Part shown: positions 6,802 to 13,232 of the stretch, piece after piece
How positions within the stretch are numbered: position 1 is the stretch's first letter
Layout: each line of letters opens with the position of its first letter
Assembly (NCBI GenBank): GCA_021372515.1
Contig: JAJFUG010000203.1
Location: 1-14,342 of the forward strand
Length of the DNA stretch: 14,342 nt
Source of the DNA: a bacterium
GTDB taxonomy: Bacteria > Gemmatimonadota > Glassbacteria > GWA2-58-10
Direction: 5' to 3'
Notes under the pieces: model-generated
The model's input: the letters and a program-made list of their open reading frames with translations, nothing else
Database searches by the model: none
What the model was told of the DNA's origin: nothing
Program-made: the position numbers and the translations under genes

Positions 6802-8047
6802 GGGCTTTCCATACGCCTTCTTCCCTGTAATAAACGCTGTAACAATGGTAGGACTCGATTCCACCGGAAAATACTGCAGCGTGCAGTAGTTCCGGGTGGA
6901 TTATGCCCTGGTATACGTTGAGCTCTTCCGGTTTAACGATTTCGAGGATGCGGGAAAAGCCGGCCAGAATGTCGGTTAGTCCATCCGTCATGTAGGCCAG
7001 GAAATCCATGTTTTTCCCGGAACCGAACAGTTCCGTTCCGGTCGTGTCTCCGGCCGGGAAAAAGGCGATGGATGAAACCTCGTCCTTAAGCACCAGGACA
7101 ATCCAGTCTTTCTGGCCCGGCCGGCTGAATTCGCCGCAGAGGATGTTGTACTGGTCGTTCGGTTCGAGAACCAGCCATTGTTCCGGCAGTGGAATGGTGT
7201 AGCCGTGACTGTCGATCCATTCCGCAATCCCTTTCGGGAGCCTGGCAAAGGCCGAGGCCGGGTGGCCGGGCACCTCCCTGGCCACGGCCTCCCAGATGTC
7301 CGTCGGTATCGTGGGTGGCTTGTAGAATTCCCCGGGCAGATGGAGCCACTCGCCGTCGGCGAAATACAGCCCTCCGCCGCCCGGGATGGCATAGCGGACA
7401 TCCAGGCCGTCGTGCTCGATCTTGAACGTCGTGTCCGGCGCTCCGAACCGCCGGGCATCGGACAGGATTCGTTCCGGACTGTAGTGTTCGACCTGGCGGT
7501 AATAGCCGAACTTGCCCTCGCCCAGGTATTCCAGGTAATCCCGGTCCGGGGCCGGGTAGAGCGAGAGGGTGTCCTCGGGGTTGCAGCCGCGGAAGATGAG
7601 GATACGGGAGACATGGTCTTTGGAGGCCAGGACCACCCAGTCGGTGACCGCCGGGTCGAACAGGTGGGCGTCGAAATAGTTGGAAGGGAAGACCTCCCAC
7701 ATAGAATACTGCGGGATGCTGTAGCCCTCCCGGATCAGCCAGTGCAGGACTGCGGGCGGTATGAAGGGGCGGCCCAGGCTGTCGGCGGTCTGGAGCGAGA
7801 GAGTGGGGATGCTGTCCAGGGCGTTCTGCCAGTCCCGCTCCGTGAGGGCGGATTTGTAGTCGCGGATGGTCTTTCTTTTGGGGACGGTGACAGTGTCGGC
7901 CGGCGGGGCCTCCGCGACTGCGCTGTCCGGTTCCGCCTGGACCGCCTCGGCCTGCGGCGCTGGGGCGGCGGACGGCTGCGGCTTTTTCCCGCAGGCTGCG
8001 TACAGCAGAGCCAGGCAGAGCAGGGTTATCATGTTCCGGACGCGCAC
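6785..8047 (-). CDS. Lipoprotein of unknown family with an internal duplication
   Basis: A 420-residue protein that I do not recognise. The N-terminus is a lipoprotein signal: hydrophobic residues 7-18 then LLYAAC with Cys19 as the lipidated residue. Residues 22-57 are a low-complexity Ala/Pro/Glu tether. The body contains two related blocks about 170 residues apart: 98-152 and 271-330. Both share W(L/I)xxxGYxIP, a Trp, then DW(V/I)VLxxKDxVSxIxxF, which suggests duplication of a whole domain of about 170 residues. No catalytic signature is visible. The GTG start at 8047 is preferred over the ATG five codons later because GGAGG sits six bases before the GTG. It should be anchored in the inner or outer membrane facing the periplasm. 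The stop lies 17 bp inside the end of the convergent LAS-peptidase gene. No partner gene suggests its function. Confidence 0.85.
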   Translation of the reverse strand: MRVRNMITLLCLALLYAACGKKPQPSAAPAPQAEAVQAEPDSAVAEAPPADTVTVPKRKTIRDYKSALTERDWQNALDSIPTLSLQTADSLGRPFIPPAVLHWLIREGYSIPQYSMWEVFPSNYFDAHLFDPAVTDWVVLASKDHVSRILIFRGCNPEDTLSLYPAPDRDYLEYLGEGKFGYYRQVEHYSPERILSDARRFGAPDTTFKIEHDGLDVRYAIPGGGGLYFADGEWLHLPGEFYKPPTIPTDIWEAVAREVPGHPASAFARLPKGIAEWIDSHGYTIPLPEQWLVLEPNDQYNILCGEFSRPGQKDWIVLVLKDEVSSIAFFPAGDTTGTELFGSGKNMDFLAYMTDGLTDILAGFSRILEIVKPEELNVYQGIIHPELLHAAVFSGGIESYHCYSVYYREEGVWKALNCPD

Positions 8048-8096
8048 GGGTGGCCTCCGGCTGGGTTGAGATTGGGGCGGAGGTGAATTTGCCGCC

Positions 8097-8125
8097 AGCT
8101 TAACCGAAACAGATTATGTTGTCAA
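8097..8125 (-). promoter_or_regulatory. Promoter of the lipoprotein gene
   Basis: On the minus strand a perfect TTGACA (8120-8125) is followed by 17 bp and TAAGCT (8097-8102; 3 of 6 to the -10 consensus). The start near 8090 gives a leader of about 43 nt before the GTG at 8047, in which GGAGG is the ribosome site. Confidence 0.5.
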
Positions 8126-8608
8126 GAGAAATAATTACTTTGCCTGCGCTCTATGCACAAGGAATCCCCCGCCGGGAGCGATCCCTACGGGGGCGGCGCC
8201 ACATACCAGTTTGGTTTTTTCTTGTAATCTTACGTTCAGGCCGGCGGGCTTTTCATCAATGGGTTCTAATTCGATCCCATTGCGGCCGTCCGGCCGCCGC
8301 GGTTGTCTTTGGGGGCCGCGCCTGTCTGAGCCTGCACCACGGGCAGCGTGGAGCGGCGCGTGAAACGGACAGGTTGAAAAGTAGTCCGCGGTGTGGCGGC
8401 GATTCGCGGCAGCGCCGCCGCTCCAAACTGGCAGCGTGCTCAAAGCTTCGGGAACACCACAGCCGGAAAATGAGTCGTGGTTCGGACGAGTTCGCGGCCC
8501 CCGCTGGCTTTGCTTCTTTCGCCAAAACGAAAGAAGGATAAGCGGTTACATACGGGTGCCATACGGATGTAAGCTGCCGGATAGTTATCAAACTTCGGCG
8601 TTGTTTTT
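8126..8608. other. Gene-free stretch rich in inverted repeats
   Basis: I see no credible gene between the lipoprotein promoter and the end of the M20 gene. The open frames here are Arg/Ser/Ala-rich without ribosome sites. Instead there are several inverted repeats: CAATGGG/CCCATTG (8257-8263 and 8276-8282), GGCGGCG/CGCCGCC (8395-8401 and 8413-8419), a 9-bp perfect pair at 8513-8536, and TTACAT/ATGTAA (8546-8551 and 8567-8572) enclosing a doubled CATACGG. This may be a dispersed intergenic repeat or a structured RNA; one genome copy cannot decide. Confidence 0.4.
8513..8536. repeat. Perfect 9-bp inverted repeat (hairpin)
   Basis: CTTCTTTCG (8513-8521) and CGAAAGAAG (8528-8536) are exact inverted copies around a 6-nt loop CCAAAA. 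It lies about 75 bp past the stop of the M20 gene. Neither strand has a T-run after the stem, so an intrinsic terminator is not well supported. Confidence 0.6.
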
Positions 8609-10063
8609 TCAGCGCTGGGCGGGCGGGGCCAGCGAATCCGGCACCCCGCACTTGTAGGTGCGCCCGCGCAACTGCTTGACGAAGTCCGCTTTCGCCTTGT
8701 CGATCCAGGCCGGGTCGGTCATGAGGTCGAGGCCGCCGCCGGCCAACACCTTGGCCGCCACGACCATCCCCTTGTCCCCCACCGGCGAGCCGACCGCGCT
8801 CACGGTCTGCCAGGCGTGCCAGGGGGCTTTCTTGACCGCACAGGCCGTGCTGAGACAGCCGTAGGGCACGCACCAGCTCACGTCCCCGTCATCCGTGCTC
8901 CCGCTGCCGAAAACCCACTTGTCCTGCGGCACGAGCTCCAGCTTGCCGACTGTCGTGTCCAGGGGGATCGAGTCGGGCTTGTCGAAGCTCTTCGACAGCT
9001 CACGCGCGAACTCCCAGTCGGCGGAGTCGAAACGCGGCGGGCCCACCAGCTCCAGGTTATTCTGGAGCAGTTGGGCCAGCGGGTCGTTCAGCAGCACCTC
9101 GTAGCAGGAGGAAAGAAGGTTCTCCTCCATCCGGGTCTGGGTCATCTGGGCCGCGGCCGCGGCGATCTGGCGCACCCATTCCAGGATCGGGCGCTGGTCC
9201 TCGGTCTTGGGCGCGCGCACGAAATACCAGACCTCGGCCACATCCGGCACCACGTTGGGCGCGCCGCCGCCGTTGGTGATCACATAATGTATGCGCGCCT
9301 TGTCCATCACGTGCTCGCGCATGAAATTCACCCCGGTGTCCATCAGCTCCACCGCGTCCAGGGCGCTGCGCCCGTGGTGCGGGTCGCCCGCGCCGTGGGC
9401 TGTGCGGCCGTGGAACTTGAACTTGATCGAGGTCATGGCCAGCGAGCTGGAATAGTTGACCTCGTTGCCGGAGCCCGGGTGCCAGGCCAGCATGACCTGC
9501 GAGGCGTTGAAAATGCCGGCGCGGGCCATGTAGATTTTGCCCACCAGGGTTTCCTCGGCCGGGCAGCCGTAGACCCGCAGCGTGCCGTGGATGCCGCGCT
9601 CCTGCATGCTGTTTTTCACTCCCACCGCGGCGAACGCGCTGGCCGTGCCCAGAAGGTTGTGGCCGCAGCCGTGGCCCGGGCCGCCGGTCACCAGGGGCTC
9701 GCGCACCGGGGAGCCCGCTTTCTGGCTCAGCCCCGGCAGGGCGTCGAACTCGGCCAGATAGCCGACCGAGGGCCCCGCGCCGTTCTCGAACGTGGCGACC
9801 CAGGCGGTGGGCACATCGGCCACGCCGTACTCCAGAGTGAACCCGTTACTCTCCAGGTAGTCGGCAAGGCGGCGGCTGGAATAGGTCTCGTGCTCGCCCA
9901 GCTCGGGGTGCTCCCAGATTCCGTGGGCGCAGGCCAGGGCCGAGTCGCTGGCGGAATTCATCCAGTCCCAGAGCGCGGCTTTCTGTTTGGGGGCCTTTTT
10001 ACCTGCGGCGTAAAGTGGCAGGGCCACGGCCACGAGCAGCAGGAGAATGAGCGTCTTTTTCAT
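8609..10063 (-). CDS. Exported M20D amidohydrolase, AbgB-like
   Basis: A 484-residue metal-dependent amidohydrolase, close in length to AbgB, the p-aminobenzoyl-glutamate hydrolase subunit. Unlike cytoplasmic AbgB it begins with a clear signal peptide (MKK, a Leu/Val-rich core, LPLYAA, cleavage near residue 19-21). M20 motifs are in order: HPELGEHE near 52-59, AEFDALPG at 104-111, GHGCGHN at 130-136 (His131, Cys133, His135), PAEE at 168-171, WHPG with His195, the dimerisation segment FHGRTAHGAGDPHHG, and a late GSTDDGDVSW followed by WHAWQ. All expected metal ligands are present. Family members cleave amide bonds of N-acyl or aminobenzoyl amino acids; the substrate here is unknown but would be periplasmic. 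The ATG at 10063 has AGGGAG five bases upstream. The gene is divergent from the DHH gene and appears monocistronic. Confidence 0.9.
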   Translation of the reverse strand: MKKTLILLLLVAVALPLYAAGKKAPKQKAALWDWMNSASDSALACAHGIWEHPELGEHETYSSRRLADYLESNGFTLEYGVADVPTAWVATFENGAGPSVGYLAEFDALPGLSQKAGSPVREPLVTGGPGHGCGHNLLGTASAFAAVGVKNSMQERGIHGTLRVYGCPAEETLVGKIYMARAGIFNASQVMLAWHPGSGNEVNYSSSLAMTSIKFKFHGRTAHGAGDPHHGRSALDAVELMDTGVNFMREHVMDKARIHYVITNGGGAPNVVPDVAEVWYFVRAPKTEDQRPILEWVRQIAAAAAQMTQTRMEENLLSSCYEVLLNDPLAQLLQNNLELVGPPRFDSADWEFARELSKSFDKPDSIPLDTTVGKLELVPQDKWVFGSGSTDDGDVSWCVPYGCLSTACAVKKAPWHAWQTVSAVGSPVGDKGMVVAAKVLAGGGLDLMTDPAWIDKAKADFVKQLRGRTYKCGVPDSLAPPAQR

Positions 10064-10115
10064 GCGGTCTCCCTGACAGGGCTGGGGTTGAGGGGCTGCG
10101 TAAAGGTTTGCCGTA

Positions 10116-10145
10116 ATAGTAGGACCGTTGCGGCGCGCTTGTCAA
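10116..10145 (-). promoter_or_regulatory. Promoter of the M20 amidohydrolase gene
   Basis: On the minus strand a perfect TTGACA (10140-10145), an 18-bp spacer and TACTAT (10116-10121; 4 of 6) form a good sigma70-type promoter. The start near 10109 gives a leader of about 45 nt before the ATG at 10063. Confidence 0.6.
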
Positions 10146-10176
10146 GCCGGGAGCGGCAATCTCGCTCAAGGGGCGC

Positions 10177-10205
10177 TTGACTGGGGCCGCGCCAGGGGGT
10201 ATGTT
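10177..10205 (+). promoter_or_regulatory. Promoter of the DHH phosphoesterase gene
   Basis: TTGACT (10177-10182, 5 of 6), 17 bp, then TATGTT (10200-10205, 4 of 6). The start near 10212 gives a leader of about 55 nt before the ATG at 10267. It lies back-to-back with the M20 promoter, with 31 bp between the two -35 boxes. Its position also argues against translation starting upstream of 10212. Confidence 0.55.
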
Positions 10206-10266
10206 TGCCCCGGGAGTGGATTGCAGGCAGAGAGGCGCGGGGGACAATCAGAGCCAGGAGAGGACA

Positions 10267-11250
10267 ATGTTCAACCGGATAGTGACACACGACGATTTCG
10301 ACGGGGTGGCGAGCGCCGCCCTGACCGGATATTTCATGCAGATCGAGCGGGTCGCGTTCGCCGGCCCGGGCGACATCCAGAATGCGCGGGTCAGCACCGG
10401 ACAGGCGGACATAGTCTGCGACCTGCCCTACCCACTGCAGTGCGGGATGTGGTTCGACCACCACGAGGCCAACCTGGAGGAGGTGCGCCTGCGCGGGATC
10501 GACCCCGACAGCCTGCCCGGCCTGCGCCTGGCCGCGCCCAGCTGTGCCCGGGTGGTGCTGGAGTGGTTCGGCCGCGAGTTCGAGATCGAGCCGGACCTGG
10601 AGACTTTAACCGCCGAGGCGGACCGGATCGACTCGTTCGGCTACCAGTCCATCGAGGAGTGGCGCGCCGAGAGCCCGGCCCACGCGCTCGACTCCGCACT
10701 CAAGTACCGTGAGGGCGCCCCGGCCGAGCGGCGCGAGTTCCTGCGCCGGGTGACCGCCTCGCTGGTGGATGAGGGCCTGGAGGCCACCGCCGCGAGCAGC
10801 GAGGCCGTGGCCAAAGCCGAGGCGTTCCGCCGGGATGAGGAGCGGATGCTCAAGGTCATCCAGGACTCGTTCGGCTACCTCGACCCGGAACACGAGATTA
10901 TCCTGCTCGATTTCACCGGCCACGCCCGCCGCGCCGCGGTGGTCAAGAACCTGGCGCAACTCATCGACCCGGCCGCCCTGGCCGTGCTCGAGGTGAACAG
11001 CATGTTCGAGCGCGGGGTCAAGACCACCGATCTCGTCTTCTCGATGAGCCTCAACATCGCCTCCTTTTCACGGCCCGAATCGCGCGACCTGGGGGCGATC
11101 ATGCGCGCGCTGGATATCGGCTCGGGCCATGCCGGGGCGGCCAGCGGACGGGTGGCGTGCGGCTCCAAGCCCGAAATGCTCAAGGCGCTCCGGCGCACGC
11201 TGGATGATATCCTGGCCGAGTGGCGCAGGCAGGGCGCGGCCGGGGCTTGA
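10267..11250 (+). CDS. DHH/DHHA1 family phosphoesterase
   Basis: A 327-residue cytoplasmic protein of the DHH superfamily (NrnA/RecJ-type, manganese-dependent hydrolysis of phosphodiesters in short RNA, cyclic dinucleotides or polyphosphate-like substrates). Motif I is THDDFDG (His8, Asp10, Asp12), motif II is Asp52 in VCDLPY, and the name-giving motif is Asp64-His65-His66. The C-terminal DHHA1 substrate domain ends with GSGHAGAASG at 285-294. The length fits the NrnA-like group, and there is no membrane or PAS part as in GdpP. I chose the ATG at 10267 because AGGAGAGGACA precedes it and because the frame upstream overlaps the promoter. The exact substrate cannot be told from sequence. A hairpin and a strong terminator follow within 170 bp, so the gene is probably monocistronic. 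Confidence 0.88.
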   Translation: MFNRIVTHDDFDGVASAALTGYFMQIERVAFAGPGDIQNARVSTGQADIVCDLPYPLQCGMWFDHHEANLEEVRLRGIDPDSLPGLRLAAPSCARVVLEWFGREFEIEPDLETLTAEADRIDSFGYQSIEEWRAESPAHALDSALKYREGAPAERREFLRRVTASLVDEGLEATAASSEAVAKAEAFRRDEERMLKVIQDSFGYLDPEHEIILLDFTGHARRAAVVKNLAQLIDPAALAVLEVNSMFERGVKTTDLVFSMSLNIASFSRPESRDLGAIMRALDIGSGHAGAASGRVACGSKPEMLKALRRTLDDILAEWRRQGAAGA

Positions 11251-11323
11251 TGAGGGGATTGGTCGGACATTTGATCTTGCCCGCGGCCGACTGGTTGCGC
11301 GGCGGGGTCCGGCCCGGCCGTGG

Positions 11324-11344
11324 GGGCGAACCTTGTGTTCGCCC
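11324..11344. repeat. Hairpin GGGCGAAC/GTTCGCCC, likely dispersed intergenic repeat
   Basis: GGGCGAAC (11324-11331) and GTTCGCCC (11337-11344) are perfect 8-bp inverted copies with loop CTTGT. The arrangement resembles the terminator stem 44 bp further on (both GGGGGCG- or GGGGCG-led). There is no T-run, so it is more like a REP-type element than a terminator. Confidence 0.45.
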
Positions 11345-11387
11345 GGCAGTTGAGCCCGCGGGGCCTTTGGTTCTCCAGTCGCTGTAG

Positions 11388-11415
11388 GGGCGGACCCAGG
11401 GGTCCGCCCTTTTTT
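11388..11415 (+). terminator. Intrinsic terminator after the DHH gene
   Basis: A perfect 9-bp stem, GGGCGGACC (11388-11396) with GGTCCGCCC (11401-11409), a 4-nt loop CAGG, then six T (11410-11415). It stands 137 bp after the DHH stop codon and before the TPR gene, so it isolates the two. Confidence 0.85.
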
Positions 11416-11442
11416 GATTTACTGAACTAAGTCAGAAGATTG

Positions 11443-11470
11443 TTGAATTTAATAAAAAAGGGAGTATTTT
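11443..11470 (+). promoter_or_regulatory. Weak promoter candidate for the TPR gene
   Basis: TTGAAT (11443-11448), 16 bp, TATTTT (11465-11470), each 4 of 6 to consensus, in an AT-rich stretch right after the terminator. The spacing is acceptable, but other A/T hexamers nearby could serve. Confidence 0.3.
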
Positions 11471-11526
11471 GTCTTGAGCTTATACAGGCGGAATATGGTT
11501 TTTCTTGATTCTAAAGGCATGTAGCT

Positions 11527-13131
11527 ATGACCGGGGCCGAAATAAAAGATTTTTTCTCGGCTTTGCCACTGTGGCAAAAAGTGGCTGGCGGTATTATTAC
11601 AGCAGCTGTTGTGAGCACTTGTAAGTTGTGGTGGCGATTGATATTCAAGAAAAAGGAAGCAACGGGGAAAACTATCACTTCGAATGACAATTCAAGGCAG
11701 GTTGTAATTGAAGGCACCCAGGGTGGAACGTGCAATATCAGTCAGGATCAGCACGGGCCGAAAATTGAATTGAACAATGTGAGCCTTGCGCAGGGCGCCA
11801 GCTTGAATATCACAATTCAACCCATTGACTATCAGGACGGCTGGCCTGCCCTGCCTCCCAGTCCGAGGAAAGACCTCTACGAGGAAGCGCGGAAAAAGGC
11901 AGCGGCCGGAAATTTAGACGGTGCGATAACGGATTACAGCAGCCTTTTGACAGAAGAAAAAGACCCTGAAAAAAGCGCCGCGATTGAGCTGCAGATCGGG
12001 AATGTTTATTACGATAAAAGAAAATTCAACAAGGCTCTGGAGCATTATGCCAAGTCTCTCCGGCTGGCGCGGAAAGCAAAAGACGCATTCGCCGAAGCTG
12101 TTGCTCTGGGATCTCAAGCCAATGCCTACAGAAAATTGCCTTATTCCTCTAGTAAAATCAGAGTCTCCAATTTAAAAACCGCCAAAGATAAATATCTGCA
12201 AGCGCTGGCTATTTTTACAAGGGACGAATATCCTTTGGAATATGCAATGACTCAGAATAATTTGGGTAATGCGTATAGGGAATTGCCGTCATTGGATGCA
12301 GCGGAGCGTGTGAAGAACGTGAAACAGGCGATCGAGTGCTACTATGCCGCGCTAGAGATAAGGAAGAAGGATGAATATCCCTTGGAATATGCAGCGACGC
12401 AGAACAATCTTGCTGGCGCAGATAGGGATTTGCCTACGCAGGACGCAGAGGAGCGTGCGAGGAACTTGGGGGAGGCGCTGAAATGTTACCATGCGGCGCT
12501 GGAAATAAGGAATAAGATCGAATACCCTTTGGAATACGCTAGGACGCAGAATAATTTGGGTGCTACATACATGGAATTGCCGTCAAGTGATATAGTTGAG
12601 CGCACGCGGAACGTTGAACAGGCGCTGGAGTGCTACTATGCTGCACTTGAGATGTGGAAGAAGGATGAATACCCCTTGGAATATGCCTCGACACAGAACA
12701 ATTTGGGTGTTGCGTACATCGGATTGCCGTCGCGGGATATAGCTGAGCGCAAGCGGAACCTTGGGAAGGCGCAGAGGTGTTTCCGTGCAGCGCTGGAAAT
12801 AAGAGTTAATGATGAGTACCCTTTGGAATATGCTAAAACAAAGAACAACTTGGGTATTTCATATATGGAATTGCCGTCACAGGACTCGTCTGAGCGTGAG
12901 CAGAACGTGCGTCAGGCCCAGGAGTGTTACCGTGCGGCACTGGATATATGGAATAAAAATGAGTATCCCCAGCATTATTGCCGGGCAGCTGCCAACTTGG
13001 GGATAATCCTGGTTGAGATTGACCCGGAACAGGCCTGTTACTGGCTGCGGGAGGCCTATTCCCTGCGGGAACTCCTGCCAGACCAGGGAACGAGCTTGGA
13101 AGAACTGATGAAGCAAGTATGCAAAGATTGA
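11527..13131 (+). CDS. Membrane-anchored TPR protein with exact 49-residue tandem repeats
   Basis: A 534-residue protein. Residues about 19-40 form one hydrophobic membrane segment followed by a basic RLIFKKK stop, so the rest probably faces the cytoplasm. Residues 47-105 are a short beta-like, Asn/Gln/Thr-rich region (VVIEGTQGGTCNISQ) that I do not recognise. Canonical TPR helices at about 117-200 (AAAGNLDGAITDYSSLL) lead into a run of 49-residue units beginning at Tyr235, 284, 333, 382, 431 and 480, each with YPLEYAxTQNNLG, xELPSxD, ERxxN and a CYxAALE helix. This unit type is common in multi-TPR proteins, often linked to CHAT or NACHT proteins; no enzymatic domain is present here. Base and codon use are clearly more AT-rich than in all neighbours. 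The ribosome site is weak (AAAGG, nine bases upstream). The role is probably protein-protein scaffolding. Confidence 0.85.
   Translation: MTGAEIKDFFSALPLWQKVAGGIITAAVVSTCKLWWRLIFKKKEATGKTITSNDNSRQVVIEGTQGGTCNISQDQHGPKIELNNVSLAQGASLNITIQPIDYQDGWPALPPSPRKDLYEEARKKAAAGNLDGAITDYSSLLTEEKDPEKSAAIELQIGNVYYDKRKFNKALEHYAKSLRLARKAKDAFAEAVALGSQANAYRKLPYSSSKIRVSNLKTAKDKYLQALAIFTRDEYPLEYAMTQNNLGNAYRELPSLDAAERVKNVKQAIECYYAALEIRKKDEYPLEYAATQNNLAGADRDLPTQDAEERARNLGEALKCYHAALEIRNKIEYPLEYARTQNNLGATYMELPSSDIVERTRNVEQALECYYAALEMWKKDEYPLEYASTQNNLGVAYIGLPSRDIAERKRNLGKAQRCFRAALEIRVNDEYPLEYAKTKNNLGISYMELPSQDSSEREQNVRQAQECYRAALDIWNKNEYPQHYCRAAANLGIILVEIDPEQACYWLREAYSLRELLPDQGTSLEELMKQVCKD
12229..12963 (+). repeat. 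Five tandem 147-bp repeats within the TPR gene
   Basis: Unit starts (the Tyr codon of YPLEY) fall at 12229, 12376, 12523, 12670 and 12817, and a sixth, degenerate partial unit begins at 12964. Every step is exactly 147 bp, so no indels have occurred between units. Similarity is visible at DNA level, for example TTGGAATA-type blocks and CAGAA(T/C)AAT(T/C)T(T/G)GGT in most copies. Confidence 0.9.
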
Positions 13132-13175
13132 GCTTCAGTATTATCGGGTGATTAACGAATCCTTCTTCTCCGGGC

Positions 13176-13211
13176 CCCCCTTTTTAAAAGGGGGAGGCAA
13201 AGCCCTCCCCC
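13176..13211 (-). terminator. Overlapping hairpins between convergent genes, probable GH94 terminator
   Basis: Two hairpins share GGGGGA (13190-13195): CCCCCTTTT with AAAAGGGGG (13176-13194), and GGGGGAGGC with GCC(C)TCCCCC (13190-13211, one bulge). They cannot form together. On the minus strand the second stem is followed by TTTT and lies just after the GH94 stop at 13233, so it can act as a terminator there. On the plus strand it is 45 bp after the TPR stop but lacks a T-run. Confidence 0.5.
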
Positions 13212-13232
13212 TGCTATCAAACCGTCAACAAC

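Noticed and set aside
7178-8086. 302-codon open frame on the plus strand
   Set aside because: Antisense to the lipoprotein gene and without a start signal.
8513-8536. Hairpin considered as terminator of the M20 gene
   Set aside because: No T-run follows the stem on either strand.
8116-8541. 141-codon plus-strand frame in the gene-free block
   Set aside because: Arg/Ser-rich, no ribosome site, and interrupted by inverted repeats; it looks non-coding.
8816-10180. 454-codon open frame on the plus strand
   Set aside because: Antisense to the M20 gene, His/Gly/Val/Ala-rich composition typical of a mirrored high-GC gene, and no recognisable motif.
10177-10266. Upstream extension of the DHH gene
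   Set aside because: It would start inside the -35 box; the ATG at 10267 has a good ribosome site and fits the family N-terminus.
12229-13035. Regular repeats considered as a CRISPR array
   Set aside because: The period is 147 bp, in frame and protein-coding throughout, with no short identical repeats or unique spacers.
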